DNA of 64,000 nucleotides from an uncultured Lachnoclostridium sp. (GTDB lineage: Bacteria; Bacillota; Clostridia; Lachnospirales; Lachnospiraceae), in NCBI GenBank assembly GCA_944381625.1, contig CALWLW010000006.1:62001-126000 (forward strand), written 5' to 3'. How positions within the stretch are numbered: the stretch's first letter is position 1; each line of letters begins with the position of its first letter. Positions 25,837-35,406 of this stretch are shown here, one piece after another. Below the pieces are notes generated by a model, which saw only the letters and a list, made by a program, of their open reading frames with translations, had not been told where the DNA came from and searched no databases. The translations under genes were made by a program, and so were the position numbers.

Positions 25837-26523
25837 ATGGAAGTGATAATGGAGCAGATGCCGATCGTCATCCGGTCGTTGAATATCGGTTTTCTACAGA
25901 CCTTGAAGCTGTTTTTCGTGACCCTGGCCGGCGCGCTCCCGCTGGGCCTGGTCATCGCGTTTGGATCAATGTCGCGTTTCCGGCCGGTCAGCTGGCTGAC
26001 GCGGATTGTGGTGTGGATCGTAAGAGGCACGCCGCTGATGATTCAGCTTCTGATCATCTATTATTTCCCGGGCCTGGTGCTGGGGAATCCCATCTGGGGC
26101 AGCGGGGAAAGCGGCCGTTTTGTGGCGGCGTCTGTGGCGTTTGTTTTTAACTATGCCTGCTACTTCTCCGAGATCTACCGGGGAGGCATCCAGAGCGTTC
26201 CGGTGGGACAGGAGGAAGCCGGTCTGGTGCTGGGCATGACCAGGAGCCAGATCTTTTTCAAGGTCACGCTTCTGCAGATGATCAAGCGGATCGTGCCTCC
26301 CATGTCCAACGAGATCATTACGCTGGTCAAGGACACGTCCCTGGCCAGGATTATCGCGCTGCAGGAGATCATCTGGGCCGGGCAGGCGTTCCTGAAGGGT
26401 TCCCAGGGAATTTCGGGAGAGATCTGGCCCCTGTTCTTCACCGCGCTTTATTATCTGGTGTTCAGCGGCGTCCTGACGGTGCTTCTGGGCAAGCTGGAGC
26501 AGAAGTTAAATTATTTCAGGTAG
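25837..26523 (+). CDS. Amino-acid ABC transporter permease (HisM/GlnP family)
   Basis: A 228-residue inner-membrane protein with about five hydrophobic segments. RGTPLMIQLLIIYY and the EAA loop QEEAGLVLGMTRSQIFFKVTLLQ are typical for polar amino-acid permeases, the latter contacting the ATPase. A single permease gene suggests a homodimer. GGAG lies upstream of the ATG. Confidence 0.94.
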   Translation: MEVIMEQMPIVIRSLNIGFLQTLKLFFVTLAGALPLGLVIAFGSMSRFRPVSWLTRIVVWIVRGTPLMIQLLIIYYFPGLVLGNPIWGSGESGRFVAASVAFVFNYACYFSEIYRGGIQSVPVGQEEAGLVLGMTRSQIFFKVTLLQMIKRIVPPMSNEIITLVKDTSLARIIALQEIIWAGQAFLKGSQGISGEIWPLFFTALYYLVFSGVLTVLLGKLEQKLNYFR

Positions 26524-26536
26524 AGGAGGGGAGAGC

Positions 26537-27325
26537 ATGCCTATCTTGGAAGTGGAACATCTTTGCAAAACATTTGAACGGACAGAAGTGCTGAAGGATA
26601 TCAGCTTTTCCCTGGAGCAGGGCCAGGTGGTCTCCATCATCGGTTCCTCCGGAAGCGGGAAAACCACGCTTCTGCGCTGCCTGAATTTCCTGGAGCGCCC
26701 GGACAGCGGCGTGATCCGGGTGAATGGGGAAGTGCTTCTGGACGCCGGGAACCCCAGTCCCGAGCAGGAGGCCCAGATCCGCAGGAAGCGGCTACACTTC
26801 GGGCTGGTGTTCCAGTCCTTTAATCTGTTTCCCCAGTATACGGCGCTGGAGAACGTCATGCTGGCCAAGGAGCTGCTGGCCAAAGAGCAGCCGGACTATA
26901 AGGCCAGGAAGAACGAGATCCATGAGGAGATCCGTGTGCTGGCGGAGGAGCTTCTGCGGCAGATGGGGCTGGAGAACCGGATGGGCAATTATCCGCACCA
27001 GCTTTCGGGAGGCCAGTGCCAGCGCGTGGCCATTGCCCGGGCTCTGGCGCTGAAGCCGGATATTCTCTGCTTTGACGAGCCCACCTCCGCCCTGGATCCG
27101 GAGCTGACCGGCGAGGTGCTCAGGGTAATCAAAGAGCTGGCGGACCAGCAGACGACGATGATCATCGTCACCCATGAGATGGCGTTTGCCAGAGATGTGG
27201 CGCATCATGTGATCTTCATGGACGACGGGTACATTCTGGAGCAAGGCACGCCGGAGCAGGTGTTCGGAAATACAAAAGAAGAGCGTACCAGACAGTTTTT
27301 GTCCCGGTTCAACCAGGGACAGTAA
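26537..27325 (+). CDS. Amino-acid ABC transporter ATP-binding protein (GlnQ family)
   Basis: A 262-residue ATPase: Walker [11 protein letters not shown]-loop in [10 protein letters not shown], signature [15 protein letters not shown], Walker [14 protein letters not shown] and switch THEM. It energises the importer. A 24-nt inverted repeat (GGAAGCGG...CCGCTTCC, 27334-27357) without a T-run lies between this gene and purF. Confidence 0.96.
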   Translation: MPILEVEHLCKTFERTEVLKDISFSLEQGQVVSIIGSSGSGKTTLLRCLNFLERPDSGVIRVNGEVLLDAGNPSPEQEAQIRRKRLHFGLVFQSFNLFPQYTALENVMLAKELLAKEQPDYKARKNEIHEEIRVLAEELLRQMGLENRMGNYPHQLSGGQCQRVAIARALALKPDILCFDEPTSALDPELTGEVLRVIKELADQQTTMIIVTHEMAFARDVAHHVIFMDDGYILEQGTPEQVFGNTKEERTRQFLSRFNQGQ

Positions 27326-27384
27326 TTTCATCCGGAAGCGGAGGGGATACCGCTTCCCACCATATAGAGAAAGGGCAGGATCAG

Positions 27385-28833
27385 ATGATTATGACAGCGC
27401 AGGATCTGTATGGGGAGGAGAAAAACGGTTTGCATGAGGAATGCGGAGTATTCGGCATTTACGATTTTGACGGCGGGGATGTGGCGCAGACCATCTACTA
27501 TGGCCTGCTGGCGCTGCAGCACCGCGGACAGGAGAGCTGCGGGATCGCGGTGGGGGATACGGACGGCCCCCGCAAGGTGATCAATTACAAGGACATGGGG
27601 CTGGTCAACGAGGTCTTCACACCGGAGATCCTGGGAAACATGCATGGGGATATCGGTATCGGACATACCCGGTATTCCACGGCGGGGAGCAGCACCCGCG
27701 AGAACGCCCAGCCGCTGGTTCTCAACTATGTGAAGGGTACGCTGGGGGTGGCGCACAACGGCAATCTGATCAATGCGCCGGAACTCCGCCATGAGCTGGA
27801 GTACAGCGGGGCCATTTTCCAGACGACCATCGATTCCGAGGTAATCGCCTATCACATCGCCAGGGAGCGGGTAAAATCCGCCACGGTGGAAGAAGCGGTA
27901 TCCAAAGCCATGGACAAGATCCAGGGGGCGTATTCTCTGGTGGTCATGTCTCCCCGGAAGCTGATCGGGGCGCGGGATCCGTTCGGCTTCCGTCCGCTGT
28001 GTATCGGCAGGAGGGACAATACCTATATTCTGGCGTCGGAGACCTGCGCGCTGCACACCATCGGCGCGGAATTCGTCCGGGACGTGGAGCCGGGAGAGAT
28101 CGTCAGCATCTCCCCCAAACACGGGATTGTATCGGACAGGAGCCATTGCCTGCCCAGGGAAAAGGAAGCCAGGTGTATCTTCGAGTATATCTATTTTTCC
28201 AGGGCGGACAGCTATATGGACGGGGTCAGCGTCTATCAGTCCCGCATCCAGGCGGGCAGATACCTGGCCATGGACAGCCCGGTGGACGCGGACCTGGTGG
28301 TGGGCGTGCCGGAGTCCGGCAACGCGGCGGCCCTGGGATATTCCCTGCAGTCGGGGATCCCGTATGGATCGGCGTTTGTGAAGAACAGCTATATTGGAAG
28401 GACTTTTATCAAGCCGAAGCAGAGCAGCAGGGAATCCAGCGTCAGCGTGAAGCTGAGTGTGCTGAAGGAAGCTGTGGCAGGAAAACGGGTGATCATGATC
28501 GACGATTCCATCGTCCGCGGCACCACCAGCGGCCAGATCGTCCGCATGCTGCGGGAGGCAGGGGCGAAGGAGGTGCATATGCGCATCAGCTCGCCGCCGT
28601 TTCTGTATCCCTGCTATTTTGGCACGGACGTGCCGGCCAGAGAGCAGCTGATCGCCTACAACCGTTCCGTGGAAGAGATCCGGGAACTGATCGGGGCCGA
28701 TACGCTGGCCTATCTGGGACTGGAGCGGCTGAACGGCATTGTGGAGGGACTGCCCCACTGCCAGGGCTGCTTTACCGGCAGATATCCCATGGAACCGCCC
28801 AGGGAGGATATCCGCGGGAGCTATGAACCGTAG
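27385..28833 (+). CDS. purF: Amidophosphoribosyltransferase
   Basis: PurF makes 5-phosphoribosylamine from PRPP and glutamine, the committing step of purine synthesis. A 19-residue propeptide precedes catalytic C20 in EECGVFGI, so the protein is probably processed. The PRPP loop is VIMIDDSIVRGTTS. Four cysteines in the places known to ligate the 4Fe-4S cluster of B. subtilis PurF are present (EARCIF, LYPCYFG, and CQGC near the end), pointing to an oxygen-sensitive enzyme. A second in-frame ATG is at 27391. Confidence 0.97.
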   Translation: MIMTAQDLYGEEKNGLHEECGVFGIYDFDGGDVAQTIYYGLLALQHRGQESCGIAVGDTDGPRKVINYKDMGLVNEVFTPEILGNMHGDIGIGHTRYSTAGSSTRENAQPLVLNYVKGTLGVAHNGNLINAPELRHELEYSGAIFQTTIDSEVIAYHIARERVKSATVEEAVSKAMDKIQGAYSLVVMSPRKLIGARDPFGFRPLCIGRRDNTYILASETCALHTIGAEFVRDVEPGEIVSISPKHGIVSDRSHCLPREKEARCIFEYIYFSRADSYMDGVSVYQSRIQAGRYLAMDSPVDADLVVGVPESGNAAALGYSLQSGIPYGSAFVKNSYIGRTFIKPKQSSRESSVSVKLSVLKEAVAGKRVIMIDDSIVRGTTSGQIVRMLREAGAKEVHMRISSPPFLYPCYFGTDVPAREQLIAYNRSVEEIRELIGADTLAYLGLERLNGIVEGLPHCQGCFTGRYPMEPPREDIRGSYEP

Positions 28834-28902
28834 TCAGGACGCCGGCGCTTTGCCGGACCGTCTTAGCAACTTAAAAAGTACAAGAGGAAAGGGAAACGAA
28901 AT

Positions 28903-30336
28903 ATGAGTACAGACAGATACAACAGTCCGTTGTCAGAGCGTTATGCCAGCAGGGAGATGCAGTATATCTTTTCTCCGGACATGAAGTTCCGTACCTGGAG
29001 AAAGCTGTGGATCGCCCTGGCTGAGACCGAGAAGGAACTGGGGCTTCCCATCACCCAGGAGCAGATCGACGAACTGAAAGCCCATGCCGAGGACATCAAT
29101 TATGATGTGGCCAGGGCAAGGGAGAAGGAAGTGCGCCACGATGTTATGTCCCATGTGTACGCCTACGGGGTGCAGTGCCCGAAAGCCAAAGGGATCATCC
29201 ATCTGGGAGCCACCTCCTGCTATGTGGGAGACAACACGGATATCATCGTGATGACGGAGGCGCTGAAGCTGGTCCGCAGGAAGCTGGTCAACGTAATCGC
29301 GGAACTGGCGAAGTTCGCGGACCAGTACAAGGGGCTGCCTACGCTGGCGTTTACCCACTTCCAGCCGGCCCAGCCTACCACCGTGGGAAAACGGGCGTCC
29401 CTGTGGCTGCAGGAATTCTGCATGGATCTGGAGGATCTGGACTATGTGCTGGGCACCATGAAGCTTCTGGGTTCCAAGGGAACCACAGGGACTCAGGCCA
29501 GCTTTCTGGAGCTTTTTGACGGGGATCATGAGAAGATCGACCGCATCGATCCCATGATTGCGGAAAAGATGGGCTTTGAAAGCTGCGTGCCGGTATCTGG
29601 CCAGACCTATTCCCGCAAGACGGATACCAGGGTCCTGAACGTGCTGGCGGGGATCGCGGCCAGCGCTCACAAGATGTCCAACGACATCCGCCTGCTGCAG
29701 CATTTAAAAGAGGTGGAGGAGCCCTTTGAGAAATCCCAGATCGGGTCTTCCGCCATGGCTTACAAGAGAAATCCCATGAGAAGCGAGCGTATTGCTTCCC
29801 TTTCCAGATATGTGATGATCGACGCGCTGAATCCGGCGGTTACCTCCGCCACCCAGTGGTTCGAGCGCACGCTGGACGATTCCGCCAACAAGCGTCTGTC
29901 CGTGCCGGAGGGCTTCCTGGCCGTGGACGGCATCCTGGATCTGTGCCTGAACGTGGTGGACGGCCTTGTGGTCTATCCGAAGGTGATCGAGAAACATTTA
30001 AGAAGCGAGCTTCCGTTCATGGCCACGGAGAACATCATGATGGATGCGGTGAAGGCGGGCGGCGACCGTCAGGAGCTGCATGAGAAGATCCGTACTCTCT
30101 CCATGGAGGCCGGAAAGACCGTGAAGGAGGAGGGCAGGGAGAACAACCTGCTGGAGCTGATCGCGGCGGATCCGTCCTTCAACATGACGCTGGAGGAACT
30201 GGAAGCCTGCATGGAGCCTTCCCGTTATACGGGGCGTTCCGAGCGTCAGGTGACCGTGTTCCTGCGGGATGTGGTGAACCCCATCCTGGAGGCCAACAAA
30301 GAGGCGCTGGGGATGAAGGCGGAGATCAATGTATAA
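28903..30336 (+). CDS. purB: Adenylosuccinate lyase
   Basis: A 477-residue member of the fumarase/aspartase superfamily that removes fumarate from SAICAR and adenylosuccinate. The signature GSSAMAYKRNPMRSE contains the catalytic loop; the conserved GATSCYVGDN and TTGTQASFLELF segments are present. AAGAGGAAAGGG precedes the ATG. It lies 70 nt after purF and is probably cotranscribed. Confidence 0.97.
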   Translation: MSTDRYNSPLSERYASREMQYIFSPDMKFRTWRKLWIALAETEKELGLPITQEQIDELKAHAEDINYDVARAREKEVRHDVMSHVYAYGVQCPKAKGIIHLGATSCYVGDNTDIIVMTEALKLVRRKLVNVIAELAKFADQYKGLPTLAFTHFQPAQPTTVGKRASLWLQEFCMDLEDLDYVLGTMKLLGSKGTTGTQASFLELFDGDHEKIDRIDPMIAEKMGFESCVPVSGQTYSRKTDTRVLNVLAGIAASAHKMSNDIRLLQHLKEVEEPFEKSQIGSSAMAYKRNPMRSERIASLSRYVMIDALNPAVTSATQWFERTLDDSANKRLSVPEGFLAVDGILDLCLNVVDGLVVYPKVIEKHLRSELPFMATENIMMDAVKAGGDRQELHEKIRTLSMEAGKTVKEEGRENNLLELIAADPSFNMTLEELEACMEPSRYTGRSERQVTVFLRDVVNPILEANKEALGMKAEINV

Positions 30337-30375
30337 GCTGTAGAATAGCAGCCAGACGCGCAGCCTGATAAAAAG

Positions 30376-30421
30376 AAGCTCCATCGAAGACACAGGGACG
30401 TGTACATTCGATGGAGCTTTT
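30376..30421. terminator. Bidirectional terminator between purB and purC
   Basis: AAGCTCCATCGAA and TTCGATGGAGCTT form a perfect 13-bp stem with T-runs on both sides when read outward, serving purB on the plus strand and purC on the minus strand. Confidence 0.88.
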
Positions 30422-30498
30422 GTATGCCCGGCAGAGCTTTTGCCGGCATGGATTCATGAACGGCGTCTTACGGCGCTTTGCCGGTACGCGGAACGGAT

Positions 30499-31374
30499 TT
30501 ATAAAGTCTTGCCGGTGAGCAGCTGGTATGCCTGAAGGTATTTGCCGATGGTTTTTTCCACAATCTCGTCCGGCAGGGTCCAGTCGTTGTCCGGGTTGGC
30601 CTTGAGCCAGTCGCGGGCAAACTGTTTGTCGAAGGACGGCTGGGAGTGGCCCGGCTCATAGCCCTCTGCCGGCCAGAAACGGGAACTGTCGGGAGTCAGC
30701 ATCTCGTCTCCCAGGACGATATTGCCGTTCTCGTCCAGACCGAACTCGAACTTGGTGTCGGCGATGATGATGCCTTTGCTCAGGGCATAATCCGCGCATT
30801 TTTTGTAAAGGGCGATGGTGTAGTCTCTCAGCTTGGAAGCGTATTCCTCTCCTTTGCCCGGGAAACATTTTTCCAGATGGGCGATGCTCTGCTCATAGGA
30901 GATGTTCTCGTCGTGATCCCCGATCTCAGCCTTGGTGGAAGGCGTGTAGATGGGTTCCGGCAGCTTGTCGGATTCCTTCAGGCCTTCCGGAAGGCGGATA
31001 CCGCAGACGGTGCCGTCTTTCTGATAGCTGGCCCAGCCGCTGCCGGTGATGTAGCCGCGGACGATGCACTCCACCGGGAGCATGTTCAGCTTCCGGCACA
31101 TCATGCTGTTGCCGTCGAATTTCTCCTGGCGGAAAAACTCCGGCATATCGTTCACATCCGTGGATATCATGTGGTTGGGCAGAATGTCGGAGGTCAGGTC
31201 GAACCAGAAGCGGGACATCTGGGTCAGTACGGTGCCTTTTTTGCGGATGATATTTTTCAGGATCACGTCAAAGCAGCTGATCCGGTCGGTTGCAACCATG
31301 ATTAGGCTGTCGCCGTTGTCATAAATTTCGCGGACTTTTCCTTCTTTGATGGGTTTCAAAGTCGTTTCACTCAT
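30499..31374 (-). CDS. purC: Phosphoribosylaminoimidazole-succinocarboxamide synthase
   Basis: PurC joins CAIR and aspartate to give SAICAR, the substrate of the neighbouring PurB. The 291-residue protein has EGKVREIY, ATDRISCFDV, ECIVRGYITGSGW, ISYEQ and ADTKFEFG, all typical. ATG at 31374 has GAGAGG upstream; the frame runs further upstream only through the leader. It is convergent to purF-purB and separated from its promoter by a long structured leader. Confidence 0.97.
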   Translation of the reverse strand: MSETTLKPIKEGKVREIYDNGDSLIMVATDRISCFDVILKNIIRKKGTVLTQMSRFWFDLTSDILPNHMISTDVNDMPEFFRQEKFDGNSMMCRKLNMLPVECIVRGYITGSGWASYQKDGTVCGIRLPEGLKESDKLPEPIYTPSTKAEIGDHDENISYEQSIAHLEKCFPGKGEEYASKLRDYTIALYKKCADYALSKGIIIADTKFEFGLDENGNIVLGDEMLTPDSSRFWPAEGYEPGHSQPSFDKQFARDWLKANPDNDWTLPDEIVEKTIGKYLQAYQLLTGKTL

Positions 31375-31402
31375 GAAATGTACCTCTCTTACTGTGTTTA
31401 CT

Positions 31403-31481
31403 ATAAAAGCCAGTCTCGGTGGACAGACAACAGGGCGCACCTGTGCGGCCTGTTGTCTGTCCACCAATCCGTGGCCTTTAT
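31403..31481 (-). promoter_or_regulatory. Long palindrome in the purC leader, possible attenuator or regulatory RNA
   Basis: Perfect 17-bp arms GGTGGACAGACAACAGG (31418-31434) and its complement (31449-31465) flank an inner CGCAC/GTGCG hairpin. Outside them ataaaagcca (31403-31412) and tggcctttat (31472-31481) pair over nine of ten bases. On the minus strand the structure is followed only by CTTTTAT, so it is not a classic terminator. It resembles no riboswitch that I know. Confidence 0.75.
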
Positions 31482-31507
31482 GCATGAAAATTTATTGTGC
31501 TTTTTCT

Positions 31508-31536
31508 AGCATAGTAGATTTTTTGGGAAAAATCAA
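31508..31536 (-). promoter_or_regulatory. purC promoter
   Basis: Reading the minus strand, TTGATT (31536-31531), 17 bp, TATGCT (31513-31508). The predicted start leaves a leader of about 125 nt before purC. Confidence 0.7.
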
Positions 31537-31542
31537 GAATAA

Positions 31543-31571
31543 TTGACGAAAAGGGGTTTTTGTGGCATTAT
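31543..31571 (+). promoter_or_regulatory. Promoter of the CmpB-like gene
   Basis: TTGACG at 31543-31548, 17 bp, CATTAT at 31566-31571. It stands back to back with the purC promoter, six bases apart at the -35 boxes. Confidence 0.6.
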
Positions 31572-31576
31572 GGAGG

Positions 31577-31658
31577 TTACAGTTTATGAGCAAAGGGAGC
31601 TGCGAAGCAGCGGGAAGCGCGAAAGCGCGGCTTTGCGAATGGCGCGGGTGAACTGTAA
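31577..31658 (+). repeat. REP-like palindromic element
   Basis: TTACAGTT (31577) and AACTGTAA (31651) bracket an 82-nt segment that contains two tight hairpins, GCTGC-GAA-GCAGC (31599-31611) and GCGC-GAAA-GCGC (31617-31628). It is non-coding and lies in the leader of the CmpB-like gene. It resembles dispersed intergenic elements I recall from Lachnospiraceae; a second copy was not found in this window. Confidence 0.55.
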
Positions 31659-31700
31659 TTTGGAGAACTGCTGCTTTCATGGGTTTTATGGAGGACCATC

Positions 31701-32567
31701 ATGTATACATACCATTTTTTTGAGTGGCTTTCATTTTTCTATTTTTACTGCATATTCGGCTGGTGTTTTGAATCGGCTTATGTATCCCTGCTTAACCGGC
31801 ATCCGGTGAACCGGGGGTTTTTAAGAGGGCCGTGGCTTCCGTTGTACGGCACGGGAGCAGTGACAGTGCTGTGGCTGACGCTGCCGTTTCGGTCCTGGCC
31901 CGTCCTGGTCTATATCGCCGGCGCCCTGGGAGCCACGGTGCTGGAATACGTCACCGGGGAGGCCATGACCCGGCTGTTCAAAGTGAGGTACTGGGACTAC
32001 AGCAATCAGCGGTTTCAATATAAAGGGCACATCTGCCTGAGTTCGTCCATAGCATGGGGGTTTTTAAGCCTGCTGATGGTCTATGCGGTACATGAACGGG
32101 TGGAGGCGCTGGTGCTGCAGATTCCCGAAAGTATACTGCAGGTGGTTGTTTTCGGCGTGACAGTCTGTATGGCGTGTGATACGGGCTCCGCATTCCGGCG
32201 GGCCATGGATCTGCGGGAGCTTCTGGTGCAGGCGGAGCAGGTGCGCGCGGAACTGGAACGCAGGGCGGCCGGAAAGAAGCGGCTGTTGGATGCGGCGGCT
32301 ACTTTCACCAAAGCGGCTGTGGAGGAGTCCATCGAGTCCGGAAAAGAGGCGTTTCTGCAGTCGAGGGACCGCCTGGCGGACCGGACGGCGGCCGTACTGG
32401 ATACTTCCCAGCTGGAGGAACGGCTGGAACAGCTCCGGGAACGGATGGTGCGCATGGCGGAGCGCCCGCTCTCACAGAATTCCCATGCCAGGTTTGCCGT
32501 ACTGTTTGATGAGACGGCTGAGATCCGGGAACGGATCCGGAAGAGAAGGAAGAAAAAGAAGGACTGA
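31701..32567 (+). CDS. CmpB-like membrane protein (putative ABC transporter permease family PF06541)
   Basis: A 288-residue protein with about four or five hydrophobic segments in the first 170 residues, including FYFYCIFGWCFESAYVSL and RGFLRGPWLPLYGTGA, the hallmark of the family often named putative ABC transporter permease. The C-terminal 110 residues are charged and helical, ending RKRRKKKKD. The molecular function is not established and no ATPase is adjacent. GGAGGACCATC precedes the ATG. Confidence 0.82.
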   Translation: MYTYHFFEWLSFFYFYCIFGWCFESAYVSLLNRHPVNRGFLRGPWLPLYGTGAVTVLWLTLPFRSWPVLVYIAGALGATVLEYVTGEAMTRLFKVRYWDYSNQRFQYKGHICLSSSIAWGFLSLLMVYAVHERVEALVLQIPESILQVVVFGVTVCMACDTGSAFRRAMDLRELLVQAEQVRAELERRAAGKKRLLDAAATFTKAAVEESIESGKEAFLQSRDRLADRTAAVLDTSQLEERLEQLRERMVRMAERPLSQNSHARFAVLFDETAEIRERIRKRRKKKKD

Positions 32568-32594
32568 GATCCTTTTTTCAGGAGGAGTTATGTT

Positions 32595-33515
32595 ATGAAT
32601 CACATGAAAAATAATGCAATGCTGCTTTTGACAGCCCTGATCTGGGGATGTGCCTTTGTGGCCCAGAGCGTGGGTATGGACTATGTGGGGCCGTTTACGT
32701 TCAACGCGGTCAGGAGTCTGATCGGCGCCGTAGTGCTGCTGCCGGTGATTGCCCTGATGGACCGCCTGGAAGGAAAAGATAAGAAAAAGGCGGTGAAGAA
32801 AGGAGATACCCGCACACTGATCCTGGGCGGCGTCTGCTGCGGTATCGCGCTGGGCGTGGCCAGCAGCCTTCAGCAGATCGGGATCCAGTATACGACGGTG
32901 GGGAAAGCCGGTTTTATCACGGCCATGTACATCGTCATTGTGCCGCTGATGGGAGTATTCGTGGGCAGGAAGGTGCGGCCCGTGATCGGGCTGTGCGTAG
33001 TCATCGCCGTGGCGGGGTTGTATTTCCTCTGCATGAAGGGCGGATTTTCCCTGGGCGGAGGGGATCTTCTGGTGCTGATCTGTGCGGTGGCGTTCTCCGT
33101 GCATATTCTGGTGATCGACTATTTTTCCCCGCTGGTGGACGGGGTGCGCATGTCGGCCATCCAGTTCCTGGTGGCGGGGCTGATGTGTTCGGTGCCCATG
33201 TTCCTGTGGGAACAGCCCCAGCCGGCGGTGATCCTGTCCGCCTGGGCGCCGATCCTGTATGCGGGAGTCCTTTCCTGCGGCGTGGCTTACACGCTTCAAA
33301 TCCTGGGACAGAAGGGGGCGGATCCGGTGGTGGCTTCCCTGCTTCTGAGCCTGGAGTCGGTGTTCTCTGTCCTGGCCGGCTGGGTGATCCTGGGACAGGC
33401 GCTGAGCGCCCGGGAACTGTTCGGGTGCGCGCTCATGTTCGGGGCGATTATCCTGGCCCAGCTCCCGGAGCGGAAGCCTGCGGAAAAACCGGGGATGGAG
33501 CCGGGGAGAACCTGA
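32595..33515 (+). CDS. EamA/DMT-family transporter
   Basis: A 306-residue membrane protein with two EamA repeats (residues 8-150 and 158-295) giving ten hydrophobic segments. LTALIWGCAFVAQSVG and ASSLQQIGIQYTTVGKAGFIT are typical first-repeat sequences. Members export amino acids or metabolites; the substrate is unknown. CAGGAGGAG precedes the start. Confidence 0.92.
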   Translation: MNHMKNNAMLLLTALIWGCAFVAQSVGMDYVGPFTFNAVRSLIGAVVLLPVIALMDRLEGKDKKKAVKKGDTRTLILGGVCCGIALGVASSLQQIGIQYTTVGKAGFITAMYIVIVPLMGVFVGRKVRPVIGLCVVIAVAGLYFLCMKGGFSLGGGDLLVLICAVAFSVHILVIDYFSPLVDGVRMSAIQFLVAGLMCSVPMFLWEQPQPAVILSAWAPILYAGVLSCGVAYTLQILGQKGADPVVASLLLSLESVFSVLAGWVILGQALSARELFGCALMFGAIILAQLPERKPAEKPGMEPGRT

Positions 33516-33638
33516 AAACAGGGTGGATTACCGGGGGGAAGATGTGTATAATGACAATATAGCATGAATACTGGCCCGCGGAAGCGGTCCGCGGCCTGGT
33601 CGGACATAATATGGATGGATCAACAGAAGGAGATTGAG

Positions 33639-35405
33639 ATGGAAAAATTACTGGACCTGCTGACGCAGGAAATGGCAAAAGCCTTTGCGGAGGCAGGATA
33701 TGATGAAAAGTACGCGCGGGTCAGCCTGTCCAACAGGCCGGATCTGTGCGAATATCAGTGCAACGGAGCCATGGCGGCGGCCAAGGAGTACCACAAAGCC
33801 CCGATCATGATCGCGGAGGCCGTGGCAAAGGCCCTGGGCGGATCGGACATGCTGGAGGAGGTGCAGGCGGTAAAACCGGGCTTCATCAACATGAAGCTTT
33901 CGCCGGCGTTCCTGTGCTCCTACTTAAACGGCATGGACGGTGACGAGAGGCTGGGCTGCAGTCAGGCGGAACATCCGGAGACGATCCTGATCGATTACGG
34001 CGGGCCCAACGTGGCCAAGCCCCTGCATGTGGGGCATCTGCGTTCAGCGATCATCGGGGAGAGCATCAAGCGCCTGGGACGCTTTATGGGCCATCATATG
34101 ATCGGCGACGTGCATCTGGGAGACTGGGGTCTGCAGATGGGCCTGATCATCGTGGAACTGAAAAAACGCCAGCCGGAGCTGGTGTACTTTGACGAGGCCT
34201 ATGAGGGGGACTACCCGGAGGAGGCGCCGTTCACCATCGCGGAACTGGAGGAGATCTACCCCACGGCCAGCGCCAGATCCAAGGAGGACGAGGCGTACAA
34301 AGAGGAGGCCATGCAGGCCACCTACGAACTGCAGCACGGACGCAGGGGCTATCAGGCGCTGCTGGGACACATCCTCCATGTGTCTGTGACAGACCTGAAG
34401 CGGAATTACGCCAACCTGAACGTGGAATTCGAACTGTGGAAAGGAGAATCCGACGCGCAGCCCTACATTCCGGCCATGGTGCAGGAACTGAAGGACAAAG
34501 GCTACGCCTATGAGAGCGAGGGCGCGCTGGTGGTGGACGTGAAGGAGGATTCGGACACCAAGGAAGTTCCGCCCTGCATTATCCTGAAATCCGACGGCGC
34601 TTCTCTGTATACTACCACGGATCTGGCCACGCTGGTGGAGCGGCGGAAACTCTATGATCCGGACGAAGTGATCTATGTGGTGGACAAGCGCCAGGAGATG
34701 CATTTTGTCCAGGTATTCCGGTGCGCCAAGAAATGCGGAATCGTCAAAGAGGAGACGAAGCTGCGTTTCCTGGGCTTCGGCACCATGAACGGAAAGGACG
34801 GAAAACCCTTTAAGACCCGGGAGGGCGGCGTAATGCGCCTGGAGTATCTGATCCAGGATATCAACGACGAGATGTACCGGAAGATCCAGGAGAGCCGTCC
34901 CATGGACCGGGAGGAGGCGGAGAAGACCGCGAAGATTGTGGGACTGTCCGCTTTGAAGTACGGGGATCTGTCCAACCAGGCTTCCAAGGATTATATTTTT
35001 GACGTGGACCGTTTCACGTCTTCCGAGGGCAACACCGGGCCTTATATCCTGTACACCATTGTCCGGATCAAATCCATCCTGAAAAAATATCAGGAGGAGG
35101 GCGGAAACGCCGACGGCGCGAAGATCCAGCCCTGTGAAAATGAGAGCGAGAAAGCGCTGATGCTGGAGCTGACCAAATTTAACGGCGTGATGGAAAATGC
35201 TTTTGAGGAGATCGCGCCCCACAAGGTCTGCGCGTATATCTACGACCTGGCCAACGCCTTCAATAAGTTTTATCATGAGACGAAGATCCTAGGGACGGAA
35301 GACGAAGCGGCGAAGAAGAGCCGTATCCGTCTGCTGGGCCTGACCAGAAAGGTGCTGGAGACCTGCATCGACGTGCTGGGATTTGAAGCGCCGGAGAGAA
35401 TGTAG
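33639..35405 (+). CDS. argS: Arginyl-tRNA synthetase
   Basis: Class I synthetase charging tRNA-Arg. The N-terminal Add-1 domain comes first, then DYGGPNVAKPLHVGHLRSA (HIGH region), YTTTDLATL, VDKRQEMHF and the DALR anticodon-binding C-terminus (NKFYHETKILG). ATG 33639 has AAGGAG six bases upstream and gives 588 residues; an in-frame ATG at 33564 has no ribosome site. A -10 box TATAAT at 33547-33552 suggests its own promoter. Confidence 0.97.
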   Translation: MEKLLDLLTQEMAKAFAEAGYDEKYARVSLSNRPDLCEYQCNGAMAAAKEYHKAPIMIAEAVAKALGGSDMLEEVQAVKPGFINMKLSPAFLCSYLNGMDGDERLGCSQAEHPETILIDYGGPNVAKPLHVGHLRSAIIGESIKRLGRFMGHHMIGDVHLGDWGLQMGLIIVELKKRQPELVYFDEAYEGDYPEEAPFTIAELEEIYPTASARSKEDEAYKEEAMQATYELQHGRRGYQALLGHILHVSVTDLKRNYANLNVEFELWKGESDAQPYIPAMVQELKDKGYAYESEGALVVDVKEDSDTKEVPPCIILKSDGASLYTTTDLATLVERRKLYDPDEVIYVVDKRQEMHFVQVFRCAKKCGIVKEETKLRFLGFGTMNGKDGKPFKTREGGVMRLEYLIQDINDEMYRKIQESRPMDREEAEKTAKIVGLSALKYGDLSNQASKDYIFDVDRFTSSEGNTGPYILYTIVRIKSILKKYQEEGGNADGAKIQPCENESEKALMLELTKFNGVMENAFEEIAPHKVCAYIYDLANAFNKFYHETKILGTEDEAAKKSRIRLLGLTRKVLETCIDVLGFEAPERM

Positions 35406-35406
35406 G

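Noticed and set aside
31543-31809. A short plus-strand frame across the REP-like element
   Set aside because: It overlaps the CmpB-like gene in another frame, has no ribosome site, and consists of hairpin sequence.
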